A DNA stretch of 64,000 bases, taken from an uncultured Pantoea sp. GTDB lineage: Bacteria > Pseudomonadota > Gammaproteobacteria > Enterobacterales > Enterobacteriaceae. A program made the position numbers and the translations under genes. The notes under the pieces are model-generated. The model did not search any database. It worked only from the letters and a program-made list of their open reading frames with translations, and was not told the origin of the DNA. Positions 8,921 to 16,850 of this stretch are shown one piece after another. Position 1 is the first letter of the stretch. Each line of letters begins with the position of its first letter. Location of the stretch: positions 1-64,000 of the forward strand of contig CAJYKU010000024.1 in assembly GCA_913775175.1 (NCBI GenBank). Direction: 5' to 3'.

Positions 8921-10387
8921 ATGCTTAGAATCGCAAAAGAAGCCCTTACATTTGACGACGTCCTGCTCGTTCCCGCTCACTCCACTGTTCTGCCTAATAC
9001 CGCTGACCTCAGCACCCAACTGACCAAAAATATCCGCCTCAATATTCCTATGCTCTCTGCTGCCATGGACACCGTGACCGAAGCGGGTCTGGCTATTGCG
9101 CTGGCACAGGAAGGTGGACTTGGCTTTATCCACAAAAATATGTCGATTGAGCGTCAGGCGGATGAAGTGCGTAAGGTGAAAAAGCATGAGAGCGGCGTGG
9201 TTAGTGAGCCGCAGACCGTGCTGCCAACCACTACGCTGGCAGAAGTTAAAGAGCTTACCGAACGCAACGGCTTTGCGGGTTATCCGGTTGTGAATGCCAG
9301 CAATGAGCTGGTAGGCATTATTACCGGTCGCGATGTGCGCTTTGTTACCGATCTGACGCAGCCAGTTACGGCGGTTATGACACCAAAAGAGCGTCTGGTA
9401 ACGGTAAAAGAGGGCGAGGCACGTGATGTTGTGCTGCATAAGATGCATGAAAAGCGCGTTGAGAAAGCACTGGTCGTTGATGAAAGCTTCCACCTGCTGG
9501 GCATGATCACCGTTAAAGATTTCCAGAAAGCAGAACGTAAACCCAACGCCTGTAAAGATGGGCAGGGCCGTCTGCGTGTGGGTGCTGCCGTGGGTGCCGG
9601 AGCGGGCAATGAAGAGCGTGTTGATGCGCTGGTTGCCGCTGGGGTTGATGTGCTGCTGATTGACTCTTCTCACGGCCACTCTGAAGGCGTGCTGCAACGT
9701 ATTCGCGAGACGCGTGCTAAATATCCGGATCTCGAAATCATCGGCGGCAACGTTGCTACCGGTGCTGGCGCACTGGCGCTGGCTGAGGCGGGCGTTAGCG
9801 CGGTGAAAGTGGGTATCGGTCCAGGCTCTATCTGCACCACCCGTATCGTCACCGGCGTGGGCGTACCGCAGATCACGGCAGTTTCTGACGCGGTAGCGGC
9901 GCTGGAAGGCACCGGTATTCCGGTTGTTGCCGATGGCGGTATCCGTTTCTCTGGTGATATCGCTAAAGCTATCGCCGCAGGTGCAGCAGCGGTTATGGTG
10001 GGTTCCATGCTGGCTGGTACTGAAGAGTCTCCGGGTGAAATTGAACTCTACCAGGGACGTGCGTTTAAATCTTATCGCGGTATGGGATCGCTGGGTGCGA
10101 TGTCTAAAGGTTCATCTGACCGCTACTTCCAGACTGATAATGCCGCAGACAAGCTGGTGCCGGAAGGCATTGAAGGCCGCGTAGCGTATAAAGGACGTCT
10201 GAAAGAGATCGTACATCAGCAGATGGGCGGCCTGCGCTCCTGCATGGGTCTGACCGGTTGCCCGACCATTGACGATCTGCGCACCAAAGCGGAGTTTGTC
10301 CGTATCAGCGGCGCAGGCATCAACGAAAGCCACGTGCATGATGTGACCATCACTAAAGAGTCACCCAACTATCGCATGGGTTCCTGA
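8921..10387 (+). CDS. guaB: Inosine-5'-monophosphate dehydrogenase
   Basis: GuaB oxidises IMP to XMP with NAD+, the first committed step of GMP synthesis, in the cytoplasm. The 488-residue product has the TIM-barrel core split by two CBS domains (about 93-200) and the catalytic loop GPGSICTTR with the nucleophilic Cys near residue 305; the flap RGMGSLGAM and the C-terminal [12 protein letters not shown] segment are present. Length equals the E. coli enzyme. The ATG follows GGTGGAG. It is the first gene of the guaBA operon. Confidence 0.98.
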   Translation: MLRIAKEALTFDDVLLVPAHSTVLPNTADLSTQLTKNIRLNIPMLSAAMDTVTEAGLAIALAQEGGLGFIHKNMSIERQADEVRKVKKHESGVVSEPQTVLPTTTLAEVKELTERNGFAGYPVVNASNELVGIITGRDVRFVTDLTQPVTAVMTPKERLVTVKEGEARDVVLHKMHEKRVEKALVVDESFHLLGMITVKDFQKAERKPNACKDGQGRLRVGAAVGAGAGNEERVDALVAAGVDVLLIDSSHGHSEGVLQRIRETRAKYPDLEIIGGNVATGAGALALAEAGVSAVKVGIGPGSICTTRIVTGVGVPQITAVSDAVAALEGTGIPVVADGGIRFSGDIAKAIAAGAAAVMVGSMLAGTEESPGEIELYQGRAFKSYRGMGSLGAMSKGSSDRYFQTDNAADKLVPEGIEGRVAYKGRLKEIVHQQMGGLRSCMGLTGCPTIDDLRTKAEFVRISGAGINESHVHDVTITKESPNYRMGS

Positions 10388-10402
10388 TCCCTGAAGATTT
10401 CC

Positions 10403-10427
10403 CGCCCGGCTCTGGCCGGGCGCTTTT
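10403..10427 (+). terminator. Hairpin between guaB and guaA
   Basis: Eight-bp GC stem CGCCCGGC / GCCGGGCG (10403-10410, 10415-10422), loop TCTG, then CTTTT. It is a weak or partial terminator inside the operon and may lower guaA expression or protect guaB mRNA. Confidence 0.6.
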
Positions 10428-10459
10428 ATTGTTAAGTCCATCCCAATGGAAACGCCTCA

Positions 10460-12040
10460 ATGACGACTGAAAATATTCATAAACATCGTATCTTGATCCT
10501 CGATTTTGGTTCTCAATATACACAGCTGGTTGCGCGCCGCGTGCGTGAGCTGGGTGTTTATTGCGAACTCTGGGCGTGGGATGTCACCGAAGAGCAAATC
10601 CGCCAGTTTAATCCCAACGGCATTATTCTTTCAGGTGGCCCTGAGAGCACCACCGAGCTCAACAGCCCGCGCGCGCCTGAGTATGTTTTTAATGCCGGCG
10701 TTCCGGTGCTGGGCGTCTGCTACGGTATTCAGACCATGGCAATGCAGCTGGGGGGCAAAGTCGAGGGTTCTGACGAGCGCGAGTTTGGCTATGCTCAGGC
10801 GGAAGTTACGACTCAGAGTGCACTGGTACGCGATATTGAAGATGCGATCAGCGCGTCGGGTAAACCTCTGCTTGATGTCTGGATGAGCCATGGCGACAAA
10901 GTGACCGCTATTCCGGCTGATTTTGTTACCGTTGCCAGCACCGAAACCTGCCCGTTTGCCATTATGGCGAATGAAGAGAAGAAGTTTTACGGCGTGCAGT
11001 TCCATCCGGAAGTGACTCACACCCGTCAGGGACTGCGTATGCTGGAGCGTTTTGTCCGCGATATCTGCGGCTGCGAAGCACTCTGGACACCGGCAAAAAT
11101 CATTGAAGATGCAATTGAACGTATTCGTCAGCAGGTAGGTGATGACAAGGTTATTCTGGGACTTTCCGGTGGCGTTGACTCCTCTGTAACTGCAATGCTG
11201 CTGCACCGTGCGATTGGTGAGCGTCTGACCTGCGTATTTGTGGATAACGGTCTGCTGCGTCTGAACGAAGCTGAGCAGGTTATGGATATGTTTGGTGACC
11301 ATTTTGGTCTGAACATCGTACATGTACCGGCCGAAGCGCGCTTCCTGGAAGCGCTGGCAGGAGAGAACGATCCGGAAGCCAAACGTAAAATCATTGGTCG
11401 CGTATTTGTTGAAGTATTCGACGAAGAAGCGCTAAAGCTGACCGATGTGAAATGGCTGGCACAGGGCACTATCTACCCGGATGTGATTGAATCTGCGGCG
11501 TCTGCCACCGGCAAAGCGCATGTGATCAAATCGCATCATAATGTCGGTGGCCTGCCAAAAGAGATGAAGATGGGTCTGGTTGAGCCGCTGAAAGAGCTGT
11601 TCAAGGATGAGGTTCGCAAGATTGGTCTCGAGCTGGGTCTGCCATACGATATGCTTTATCGTCATCCATTCCCGGGGCCGGGTCTGGGCGTGCGTGTACT
11701 GGGCGAAGTGAAGAAAGAGTATTGCGACCTGCTGCGCCGTGCTGACGCTATCTTTATCGAAGAGCTGCACAAAGCCGATCTCTACAACAAAGTGAGCCAG
11801 GCATTTACCGTGTTTCTGCCAGTGCGCTCAGTCGGCGTTATGGGCGACGGGCGTAAATATGATTGGGTGGTCTCACTGCGCGCAGTAGAAACCATCGACT
11901 TTATGACCGCGCACTGGGCGCATCTGCCGTATGAGTTCCTGGGACGTGTCTCTAACCGTATCATCAATGAAGTTAACGGTATCTCCCGTGTGGTATACGA
12001 TATTTCGGGTAAACCACCGGCGACGATTGAGTGGGAATGA
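10460..12040 (+). CDS. guaA: GMP synthase (glutamine-hydrolysing)
   Basis: GuaA converts XMP to GMP using ATP and glutamine. In the 526-residue product an N-terminal class I glutamine amidotransferase domain (about 8-205) has the nucleophile in GVCYG and the His/Glu pair in VQFHPE; the ATP pyrophosphatase domain follows with the P-loop LSGGVDSS (about 235-242); the C-terminal dimerisation domain ends in PPATIEWE as in E. coli (525 residues). Its natural terminator, 50 bases downstream, is split by a mobile element (12108-15083), so the end of the guaBA transcript may be changed. Confidence 0.98.
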   Translation: MTTENIHKHRILILDFGSQYTQLVARRVRELGVYCELWAWDVTEEQIRQFNPNGIILSGGPESTTELNSPRAPEYVFNAGVPVLGVCYGIQTMAMQLGGKVEGSDEREFGYAQAEVTTQSALVRDIEDAISASGKPLLDVWMSHGDKVTAIPADFVTVASTETCPFAIMANEEKKFYGVQFHPEVTHTRQGLRMLERFVRDICGCEALWTPAKIIEDAIERIRQQVGDDKVILGLSGGVDSSVTAMLLHRAIGERLTCVFVDNGLLRLNEAEQVMDMFGDHFGLNIVHVPAEARFLEALAGENDPEAKRKIIGRVFVEVFDEEALKLTDVKWLAQGTIYPDVIESAASATGKAHVIKSHHNVGGLPKEMKMGLVEPLKELFKDEVRKIGLELGLPYDMLYRHPFPGPGLGVRVLGEVKKEYCDLLRRADAIFIEELHKADLYNKVSQAFTVFLPVRSVGVMGDGRKYDWVVSLRAVETIDFMTAHWAHLPYEFLGRVSNRIINEVNGISRVVYDISGKPPATIEWE

Positions 12041-12080
12041 TTTAACGTCTGGTAACAGACTGCTCGTATAAACAGTAAGA

Positions 12081-12104
12081 CAGTATCAGGATATAAAGCC
12101 CGCA
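12081..12104 (+). repeat. Direct repeat, left copy (guaA terminator, att-like)
   Basis: These 24 bases reappear at 16601-16624 with one mismatch (T/C at the fourth base). They cover the upstream flank and ascending arm of the guaA terminator. When the IS3-family insertion is removed in thought, the similarity continues through the descending arm and T-run to about 40 bp. This looks like the left end of an older island duplicated at integration. Confidence 0.7.
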
Positions 12105-12153
12105 AGTTGAACTGACCCCGGAATGTTGGACAAGGGCGGGGCGTTTTTGAGAT

Positions 12154-12184
12154 TTCCCCGACCTTAAGTAAATTGGTCGGGGAA
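12154..12184. repeat. Perfect inverted repeat at the left end of the mobile element
   Basis: Ten-bp arms TTCCCCGACC / GGTCGGGGAA (12154-12163, 12175-12184) with an 11-base loop, between the left IS end and the immunity gene stop. No T-run follows on either strand, so it is a hairpin of unknown role, perhaps a weak two-way terminator. Confidence 0.6.
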
Positions 12185-12207
12185 TTCAAAGGAATTACTC
12201 AACTCGA

Positions 12208-12672
12208 TTATTGGAGGTTATTCTGATACTGTTTTGTCTCTTCCCATACACTCTCAAGGTTCCAGAGACATTTTGCCCCGTCAGGATCATCCAGCAATGC
12301 GAGTCGTGTATCAGCATAGTATGCGTCAGCGCTCTTGCCAGATCTCACTACCTTCAACACGCAAACAATATCGGTACCGCCAACGTTGGAATTTTCCCTA
12401 CGATCAATCTTGCGCAATACTGATAATACTTTTCTCGTGTTAATAGGTAGCGCAGTCGCTAAAGCATCTTCAAGCTGATCGGCCTGTTCTTTATTAATCT
12501 TTGGTGCCAGAGACGGTACTATAGACAACCAGTCTTCTTGGCCGGATGCCACTTTTTGGGAGATGTAATTCCAGTCAGAAGCAGAGAGCCGTGCCCTAGT
12601 CGCCGATTCAGGTGTAATTGCTGCAAACACGAAAGCAGGCAGTATTAACGTAATGGCAAGTAGGCTTCTCAT
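12208..12672 (-). CDS. Probable periplasmic immunity protein (Tldi1-like position)
   Basis: A 154-residue protein with a clear signal peptide (residues 1-17, MRSLLAITLILPAFVFA) and hence periplasmic. Its start overlaps the toxin stop by four bases, the usual layout for a T6SS toxin and its immunity partner; a toxin acting on peptidoglycan precursors in the periplasm needs a periplasmic antidote. I do not recognise the family from the sequence. Visible features are a mostly helical, charged N-terminal half and two cysteines (IVCVL and AKCLW) that could form a disulphide. The function rests on position and export signal. Confidence 0.65.
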   Translation of the reverse strand: MRSLLAITLILPAFVFAAITPESATRARLSASDWNYISQKVASGQEDWLSIVPSLAPKINKEQADQLEDALATALPINTRKVLSVLRKIDRRENSNVGGTDIVCVLKVVRSGKSADAYYADTRLALLDDPDGAKCLWNLESVWEETKQYQNNLQ

Positions 12673-13037
12673 CGGATCACTTCCAGCAATGCCCCACGAT
12701 CCTTACTCACCATTAGGCGTGTGTGTGGGTACATGATTATGCACCCTTCCGATGCGAAGCCTGGTACACCGTGAACTTTCTCCCCATGCATACGGAAAGT
12801 TCCCATGTCACGTCTGTAAGAATTACCGCTTACATGGATTAAGGTTATGGTCAGCGGGCCTTTGCTGGTTCCGGTGCTTCCTATTTTCCACGTCCCACGA
12901 GGAATAGGCCCCATGCCGCGAACTTGTTCACGGTCAGGATTATTTTTATTGGTGAGAACGCCGGAGTAGCCTTTTTCAATTAGCTTGCCATCCCGAAATA
13001 GTTCGCCGGTACTTTGTTTGTACGTCCAGTTAGCCAT
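12669..13037 (-). CDS. DUF2778 / Tlde1-like T6SS toxin (L,D-transpeptidase-like)
   Basis: The 122-residue product matches the DUF2778 group, which includes the Salmonella T6SS effector Tlde1. Tlde1 enzymes cut or exchange residues of the peptidoglycan stem peptide. Diagnostic features are the GPIPRGTWKIG segment (43-53), the FRMHGE motif with His84, and SEGC (96-99) with the putative catalytic Cys99, the H...S-x-G-C spacing of L,D-transpeptidase-like folds. There is no signal peptide; delivery into rival cells would depend on Hcp, whose gene ends 11 bases upstream. The downstream immunity gene overlaps by four bases. Family assignment is good; toxicity is inferred. Confidence 0.85.
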   Translation of the reverse strand: MANWTYKQSTGELFRDGKLIEKGYSGVLTNKNNPDREQVRGMGPIPRGTWKIGSTGTSKGPLTITLIHVSGNSYRRDMGTFRMHGEKVHGVPGFASEGCIIMYPHTRLMVSKDRGALLEVIR

Positions 13038-13048
13038 TGATGATCTCC

Positions 13049-13528
13049 TTATGCTGTTTTCCGATCTTTCCAGCTATCGGTGTGTTTAATATTTCCGTCT
13101 GTATAATGCCAGTCGATTTTTTCATAACGAAATCCGATATGTTCGATGTGGCCTTGTTTTTCAAAGTATGGGTCTTTTGTATCGAACATTACAGGTACAA
13201 TATGACACACTTTCACACTTTCAAGCGTCGTAACGAAATATTCTTCTTCCTGGCCGTTGTAATTGATGCGGTAGAACTTAAATACCGCTTTAGCCAGCGT
13301 TTTCCCTGTGGTGAGTGCCTTATACAGCAGTGGTGATGAGCTATCTATCAGTTTTTCAAAGATATACGCTTCATGTTGTCGCGTACCTGTTGCATCGTCC
13401 GTTGGGATAAATAAATCATGCTGCATTCCGGTTAGCTCGATGCTTCCTTCACGACCTGTTACATCAACAGAACCTTTTAATAACTTCCCTTCTTCTTCGT
13501 AAAGCCATAAATATACAGGTATAGCCAT
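13049..13528 (-). CDS. Hcp family type VI secretion tube protein (orphan)
   Basis: Hcp forms the hexameric rings of the T6SS inner tube and carries small effectors in its lumen. The 159-residue product has the family hallmarks: start MAIPVYLWL, SVDVTGREGSIEL, the IDSSSPLLYKA segment, FKFYRINYNGQEEEYF and the C-terminal FRYEKIDWHYTDGNI. No other T6SS structural genes lie in the window, so it is an orphan copy serving a system encoded elsewhere, if one is present. It is first in a three-gene set with toxin and immunity genes, inside an IS3-family element. Confidence 0.92.
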   Translation of the reverse strand: MAIPVYLWLYEEEGKLLKGSVDVTGREGSIELTGMQHDLFIPTDDATGTRQHEAYIFEKLIDSSSPLLYKALTTGKTLAKAVFKFYRINYNGQEEEYFVTTLESVKVCHIVPVMFDTKDPYFEKQGHIEHIGFRYEKIDWHYTDGNIKHTDSWKDRKTA

Positions 13529-13602
13529 TGAATAAGCTCCCTTATTAGTTGAATGGGCGATTATCTTCTGTCCAACCTGTCACGATGAAATACTGTTTGA
13601 TG

Positions 13603-13626
13603 TTTTATTGATGCATGTCAATAAAA
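13603..13626 (-). promoter_or_regulatory. Palindrome before hcp, possible operator/promoter
   Basis: Perfect 9-bp arms TTTTATTGA / TCAATAAAA (13603-13611, 13618-13626) with a 6-base centre TGCATG. On the minus strand a TTGACA hexamer (13621-13616), a perfect -35 sequence, lies within it, about 90 bases before the hcp start. No clean -10 was found at ideal spacing. It could be an operator over the hcp promoter. Confidence 0.45.
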
Positions 13627-13675
13627 TGCGCCTTTTCCCCAGCCATATTCGGCCTTTGTCTCGTGCCCTCAACGA

Positions 13676-15034
13676 TCAGGCCGTCACCTGTTGAAGTAAG
13701 CGGAACTCTACCGGGCTGAGGCCATTGAGGCGCAGACTGATTCGCTCATAATTGTAGTAGTGGATATAGGCATCAATGGCCTCTTTAAGCGCAGGAACGC
13801 TGCTGAATTCCTCCAGATAGAAGCATTCGGATTTGAGCGTACCAAAAAAGCTTTCTGCCATCGCGTTATCAAGGCAGTTGCCCTTTCTCGACATGCTTTG
13901 CACCACACCTGCTGCCCGGAGTCTGTCCTGATAGGCCGTCATCTGGTACTGCCAGCCCTGATCAGTGTGCAGCACGGGTGCATCCCCTGGCGTCAGCCGC
14001 GTAAATGCTTTATCCAGCATCGTATTAACCAGCGCCATCACTGGCCTTTCCGACAGGCTGTATGCAATGACTTCACTATTAAAAGCGTCAATGACCGGGG
14101 AGAGGTAAAGCTTTTCGCCGTTAACGGAGAACTCCGTCACGTCACTCACCCATTTCTCGTTGGCGCTGATGGCTGTGAAGTCGCGTTGCAGGCGGTTGGG
14201 GGCTATTTTCCCCACCTGGCCTTTCCATGAGCGGTATTTTCTGACGCGGATAAGGGCGCGGAGCGACAGCTCGCCCATCAGGCGCTGCACCGTCTTGTGA
14301 TTAATGGGGCAACCACCGCGCCGGAGCGCCAGTGTTATCCGGCGATAACCGTATCGCCCCTTGTGGTAGTGATAAATATCAAGGATTCGTTCTTTCAGCG
14401 TATGGTGCTTATCAGCTTTCCTGAGAGCGCAGAGGTTATGATAGAACGTGCTTCGCGCCATGCCAGCTGCCTTCAGCAGGTCATTCAGCCCGTGCTCGCG
14501 GCGCAGTTCCTGAATGATAAGGGCTTTCCGGCGCTGGAACTTACCGCCATCCAGCCCTTCGGCTCTTTTAAGCCAGGCGATTTCGGCGCGAAGGTAGCGC
14601 AGTTCGGCCTGAGCATCAGGGGAATTATCGCGTGGCGCTGGCGGGGAGATGATGTCCTTATGCATAGGTTCCGGCTTTTTCGGTCTACCGCGTTTCAGGC
14701 CGGAGATAGACCCGGCCCCTGACGCCTGAAAGCGTTTAATCCACTGATAAACGGTACTCTCATTGGGAAGTTTAAATTTAGCGGTGGCATCGCGGAGCGA
14801 AAGTTTATCATCAATGACGGCCCGGACAACCTTCAGCCGGAACTCAGGAGTGTAGCCACCCGTTTTCCAGGTCAGCCCGTCAATACCGTGCTGCTGCCAT
14901 GCGGAAACCCAGCGACGAACCGCCGTGCGGCCCACGCCAAAACGGGTTGCTGTCTCACGATAGCCATCCGTGCCGTTGAGATAATGTGTGACAACGGCGA
15001 GCCGTAATTCAAGGGAAAACTTTGGACTGCTCAC
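13676..15034 (-). CDS. IS3-family transposase (single-frame OrfAB, IS150-like)
   Basis: DDE transposase of 452 residues. The N-terminal 115 residues carry two helix-turn-helix units (FSLELRLAVV... and YTPEFRLKVV...), then a linker with a leucine-rich RYLRAEIAWLK stretch (147-156), an HTH_21-like helper region, and the rve core with catalytic D298, D358 and E394 (59- and 35-residue spacing) plus the GNCLDNAMAESFFGTLK signature. In most IS3-family elements OrfA and OrfB lie in different frames and are joined by -1 frameshifting; here they form one open frame, so full-length enzyme would be made constitutively. It appears intact. Confidence 0.93.
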   Translation of the reverse strand: MSSPKFSLELRLAVVTHYLNGTDGYRETATRFGVGRTAVRRWVSAWQQHGIDGLTWKTGGYTPEFRLKVVRAVIDDKLSLRDATAKFKLPNESTVYQWIKRFQASGAGSISGLKRGRPKKPEPMHKDIISPPAPRDNSPDAQAELRYLRAEIAWLKRAEGLDGGKFQRRKALIIQELRREHGLNDLLKAAGMARSTFYHNLCALRKADKHHTLKERILDIYHYHKGRYGYRRITLALRRGGCPINHKTVQRLMGELSLRALIRVRKYRSWKGQVGKIAPNRLQRDFTAISANEKWVSDVTEFSVNGEKLYLSPVIDAFNSEVIAYSLSERPVMALVNTMLDKAFTRLTPGDAPVLHTDQGWQYQMTAYQDRLRAAGVVQSMSRKGNCLDNAMAESFFGTLKSECFYLEEFSSVPALKEAIDAYIHYYNYERISLRLNGLSPVEFRLLQQVTA

Positions 15035-15334
15035 TGAACGGCACCTTATTCAGTCGGGTGTCCAACTTTTGGGGTGCAGTTCAAGTGCGGGCTTTTTTTA
15101 TAATTAATGCTGATAGTTGCTAATAACGTCAAACATATTAGGATGTGGTTTTTTGATGGGGCTGGTTCATCAATAATGCTAAAAATTACGGCTGACAAAT
15201 TCAGTTAGTCTTTTTGCTATCTGATTAGTTTATTTATGAGAGTGACTACCTGACCAAATGCCACACTCATTAGTAAATACATTTCGCTTCAAAAAATAAG
15301 AGGTGTGAATGGTTTTTTGTCAGAATACATATGA

Positions 15335-16072
15335 TTAAGCATATTTTTCCATTATTTCTTTTAATTCTTTCAGGCAATATGGAGGGGTTCGGGTGTGAGC
15401 AATACGATGGCATGTTGGACACAAAGAAATAAGATCATCTAATCTTGTTTCCCTTACTCCTAAGCTTACAGGGTTCAAATGATGACAGTCGATAACGTAC
15501 TTATTATTTACTTTATATTGCTTTTTACATGACTGGCAAGTGTAGTTATCTTTTTTCTTACGTGCATTTGCTAATTTTCTATCTCTAGTGCTCGTCATTT
15601 GAGTGGAGTCTTTTCTGTATCCCTCTTCAGCTTCAGTAGAGTCTGGGTCCAGAAATTTGGGCTTTACTTGTCCTTCGTTTTCAAGATATATGCGTTCGAA
15701 ACCACCGTTTCCTCTTCCAACAAAAGAAGTCCAGCTTGTATTCGTTTCCAGAACTAGTTTTAAGTTTTTCATGTGAATTCGATAGCGTGGGTATTTTTTC
15801 CCCTGCCGCTCGGTAAACTCTTCAGCATCTTTTCTAACAAACTCACCAATATAAACTTTATTATACGGGCTGGTTTGGTGAAAAACGATTACATAATCAT
15901 CAACTCTTTCTTTAGAGACTACCCAACAACCAGTTGATGATGTTCCGTCACTATTAATAAAGAAATTATGTCCTTTTGTTTTCACTGCAACAGCAGTTGA
16001 TCCTTTGGGTAAAATTTCTAAATACGAATGCATTGCAATTCCAGGGGGGCAAAAAACTTCAGAGAGAAACAT
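15335..16072 (-). CDS. HNH endonuclease with unassigned N-terminal domain
   Basis: The 245-residue product ends in an HNH nuclease domain: zinc knuckle CQSC (179-182) and CPTC (218-221), catalytic-type DCHHLNP (195-201) and CHR (221-223). The first 140 residues, rich in beta-strand and aromatic patterns such as DDYVIVFHQ and NKVYIGEFVRKD, do not match a family I can name; a PUA/EVE-like reader of modified bases is one possibility by analogy with modification-dependent restriction enzymes. The gene stands alone in very AT-rich DNA between copies of the guaA terminator, which points to transfer; a defence role is a guess. The start is uncertain (16072, or an internal ATG at 16033), as neither has a good ribosome-binding site. 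Confidence 0.75.
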   Translation of the reverse strand: MFLSEVFCPPGIAMHSYLEILPKGSTAVAVKTKGHNFFINSDGTSSTGCWVVSKERVDDYVIVFHQTSPYNKVYIGEFVRKDAEEFTERQGKKYPRYRIHMKNLKLVLETNTSWTSFVGRGNGGFERIYLENEGQVKPKFLDPDSTEAEEGYRKDSTQMTSTRDRKLANARKKKDNYTCQSCKKQYKVNNKYVIDCHHLNPVSLGVRETRLDDLISLCPTCHRIAHTRTPPYCLKELKEIMEKYA

Positions 16073-16600
16073 AGCTTAAGTTATCTGACAAGGCAGGTAA
16101 AGTAAAATATAGAGATTTATAAGGTATTTTTAATTTCGCTATAAATATATTTTTAGTGGGAGTTTTATAACGCCTTAACAGGGATTTTTCTTATAATGTT
16201 CTAGTGGTGTAAGTAGATAGATTAGTGGAAATAAAAATAAATGGTTCATCCTTGATTGACTTTATGGCCGGATATTTTTACAGGTATGTTCAGGAGCAGG
16301 CACCGCTGATGAGCTGTGAAGTGTTAATTTTAGTTTGGCGAATTTTTATGTCGAATTAAAAATGACATGTTTCCGCGTAAGATTTAAATGTTGGTAATGA
16401 TTGCATAAATAATAGATTAATTATATTTCCCACTTTATTCTTATTAAAAACAATACCTATATCTATGGGGTTTAATAAAAATCATTTTGATTTATCTTAA
16501 TGAATTTTTGATGTGTAATTTAAAATGCATAGCAAGAATATAGAAAAATAAAGATAACAATTTTTGTTATTTTTTTCAAACCTGCGCCAAAATAGTATAA
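16073..16600. other. AT-rich non-coding island DNA
   Basis: About 530 bases upstream of the HNH gene, strongly AT-rich compared with the GC-rich backbone. I found no reading frame with start, ribosome site and plausible protein. It ends with a terminator-like hairpin and the right-hand direct repeat. Probably the remainder of a horizontally acquired island. Confidence 0.6.
16551..16577 (+). terminator. Terminator-like AT hairpin at the island right end
   Basis: Arms ATAACAA / TTGTTAT (16554-16560, 16564-16570) extended by A-T pairs, loop TTT, then a run of Ts. No plus-strand gene upstream is known, so it may end a lost gene or an unseen small RNA. Confidence 0.45.
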
Positions 16601-16636
16601 CAGCATCAGGATATAAAGCCCGCAGTGCGGGCTTTT
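16601..16636 (+). repeat. Direct repeat, right copy (intact guaA-type terminator)
   Basis: The first 24 bases repeat 12081-12104 with one mismatch and continue into an intact hairpin AGCCCGC-AGT-GCGGGCT with a T-run. It is a second copy of the guaA terminator and marks the right boundary of the accessory region, att-like. Confidence 0.7.
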
Positions 16637-16850
16637 TTATGGCGACCAGCCTGCGATTGCCCGGCAACAGATGGCAGGAAGATTGTATAACAATCGTTGT
16701 TGCACCACCCCCCCTGCGAACCGTAGCCTGTGGCGGGATGCAGTTGCAGCACAGGCAGTAAACCAGCCTGCGCTGTCGCATAGTTAGTGAATAAAAATTA
16801 TTCATTTTGTTGCATGATAGTACTTACCGGTAGCTATCAGGAAGCAGCGA

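Larger units (their letters stand above)
12108..15083. mobile_element. IS3-family element carrying a T6SS effector module
   Basis: The ends are imperfect inverted repeats: the left begins TGAACTGACCCC and contains GTTGGACA, the right (read inward on the minus strand) begins TGAACTGCACCCC and also contains GTTGGACA. Both start with TG, and the unit is flanked by the 3-bp direct repeat AGT, as expected for IS3-family transposition. At 2976 bp it is about twice the usual 1.4-1.5 kb. The extra length, between the transposase stop and the left end, holds hcp, a Tlde1-like toxin gene and a probable immunity gene, all in the transposase orientation. No second inner IS end was seen next to the transposase stop, so the whole may move as one unit; that is inference. 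Confidence 0.75.
12096..15098 (+). terminator. guaA terminator, interrupted by an insertion
   Basis: The ascending arm AAGCCCGC ends at 12103 and the descending arm GCGGGCTTTTTTT starts at 15087. Joined across the insertion they give an 8-bp stem with tetraloop AAGT and a T-run. The mobile element sits in the tetraloop and has duplicated AGT (12105-12107 and 15084-15086). As it stands the two arms are 3 kb apart and cannot fold into a normal terminator for guaA. Confidence 0.8.

Noticed and set aside
8885-9697. Long open frame (270 codons) on the minus strand across guaB
   Set aside because: Antisense to a highly conserved gene, no recognisable protein, and typical of GC-rich codon patterns.
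12041-12107. tRNA gene as attachment site of the island
   Set aside because: No cloverleaf or conserved tRNA motifs; the repeat is the guaA terminator.
12108-13675. Left end belonging to a second, separate IS whose transposase was lost
   Set aside because: The matched 3-bp duplication at both outer ends and restoration of one terminator favour a single insertion; kept as an alternative in the findings.
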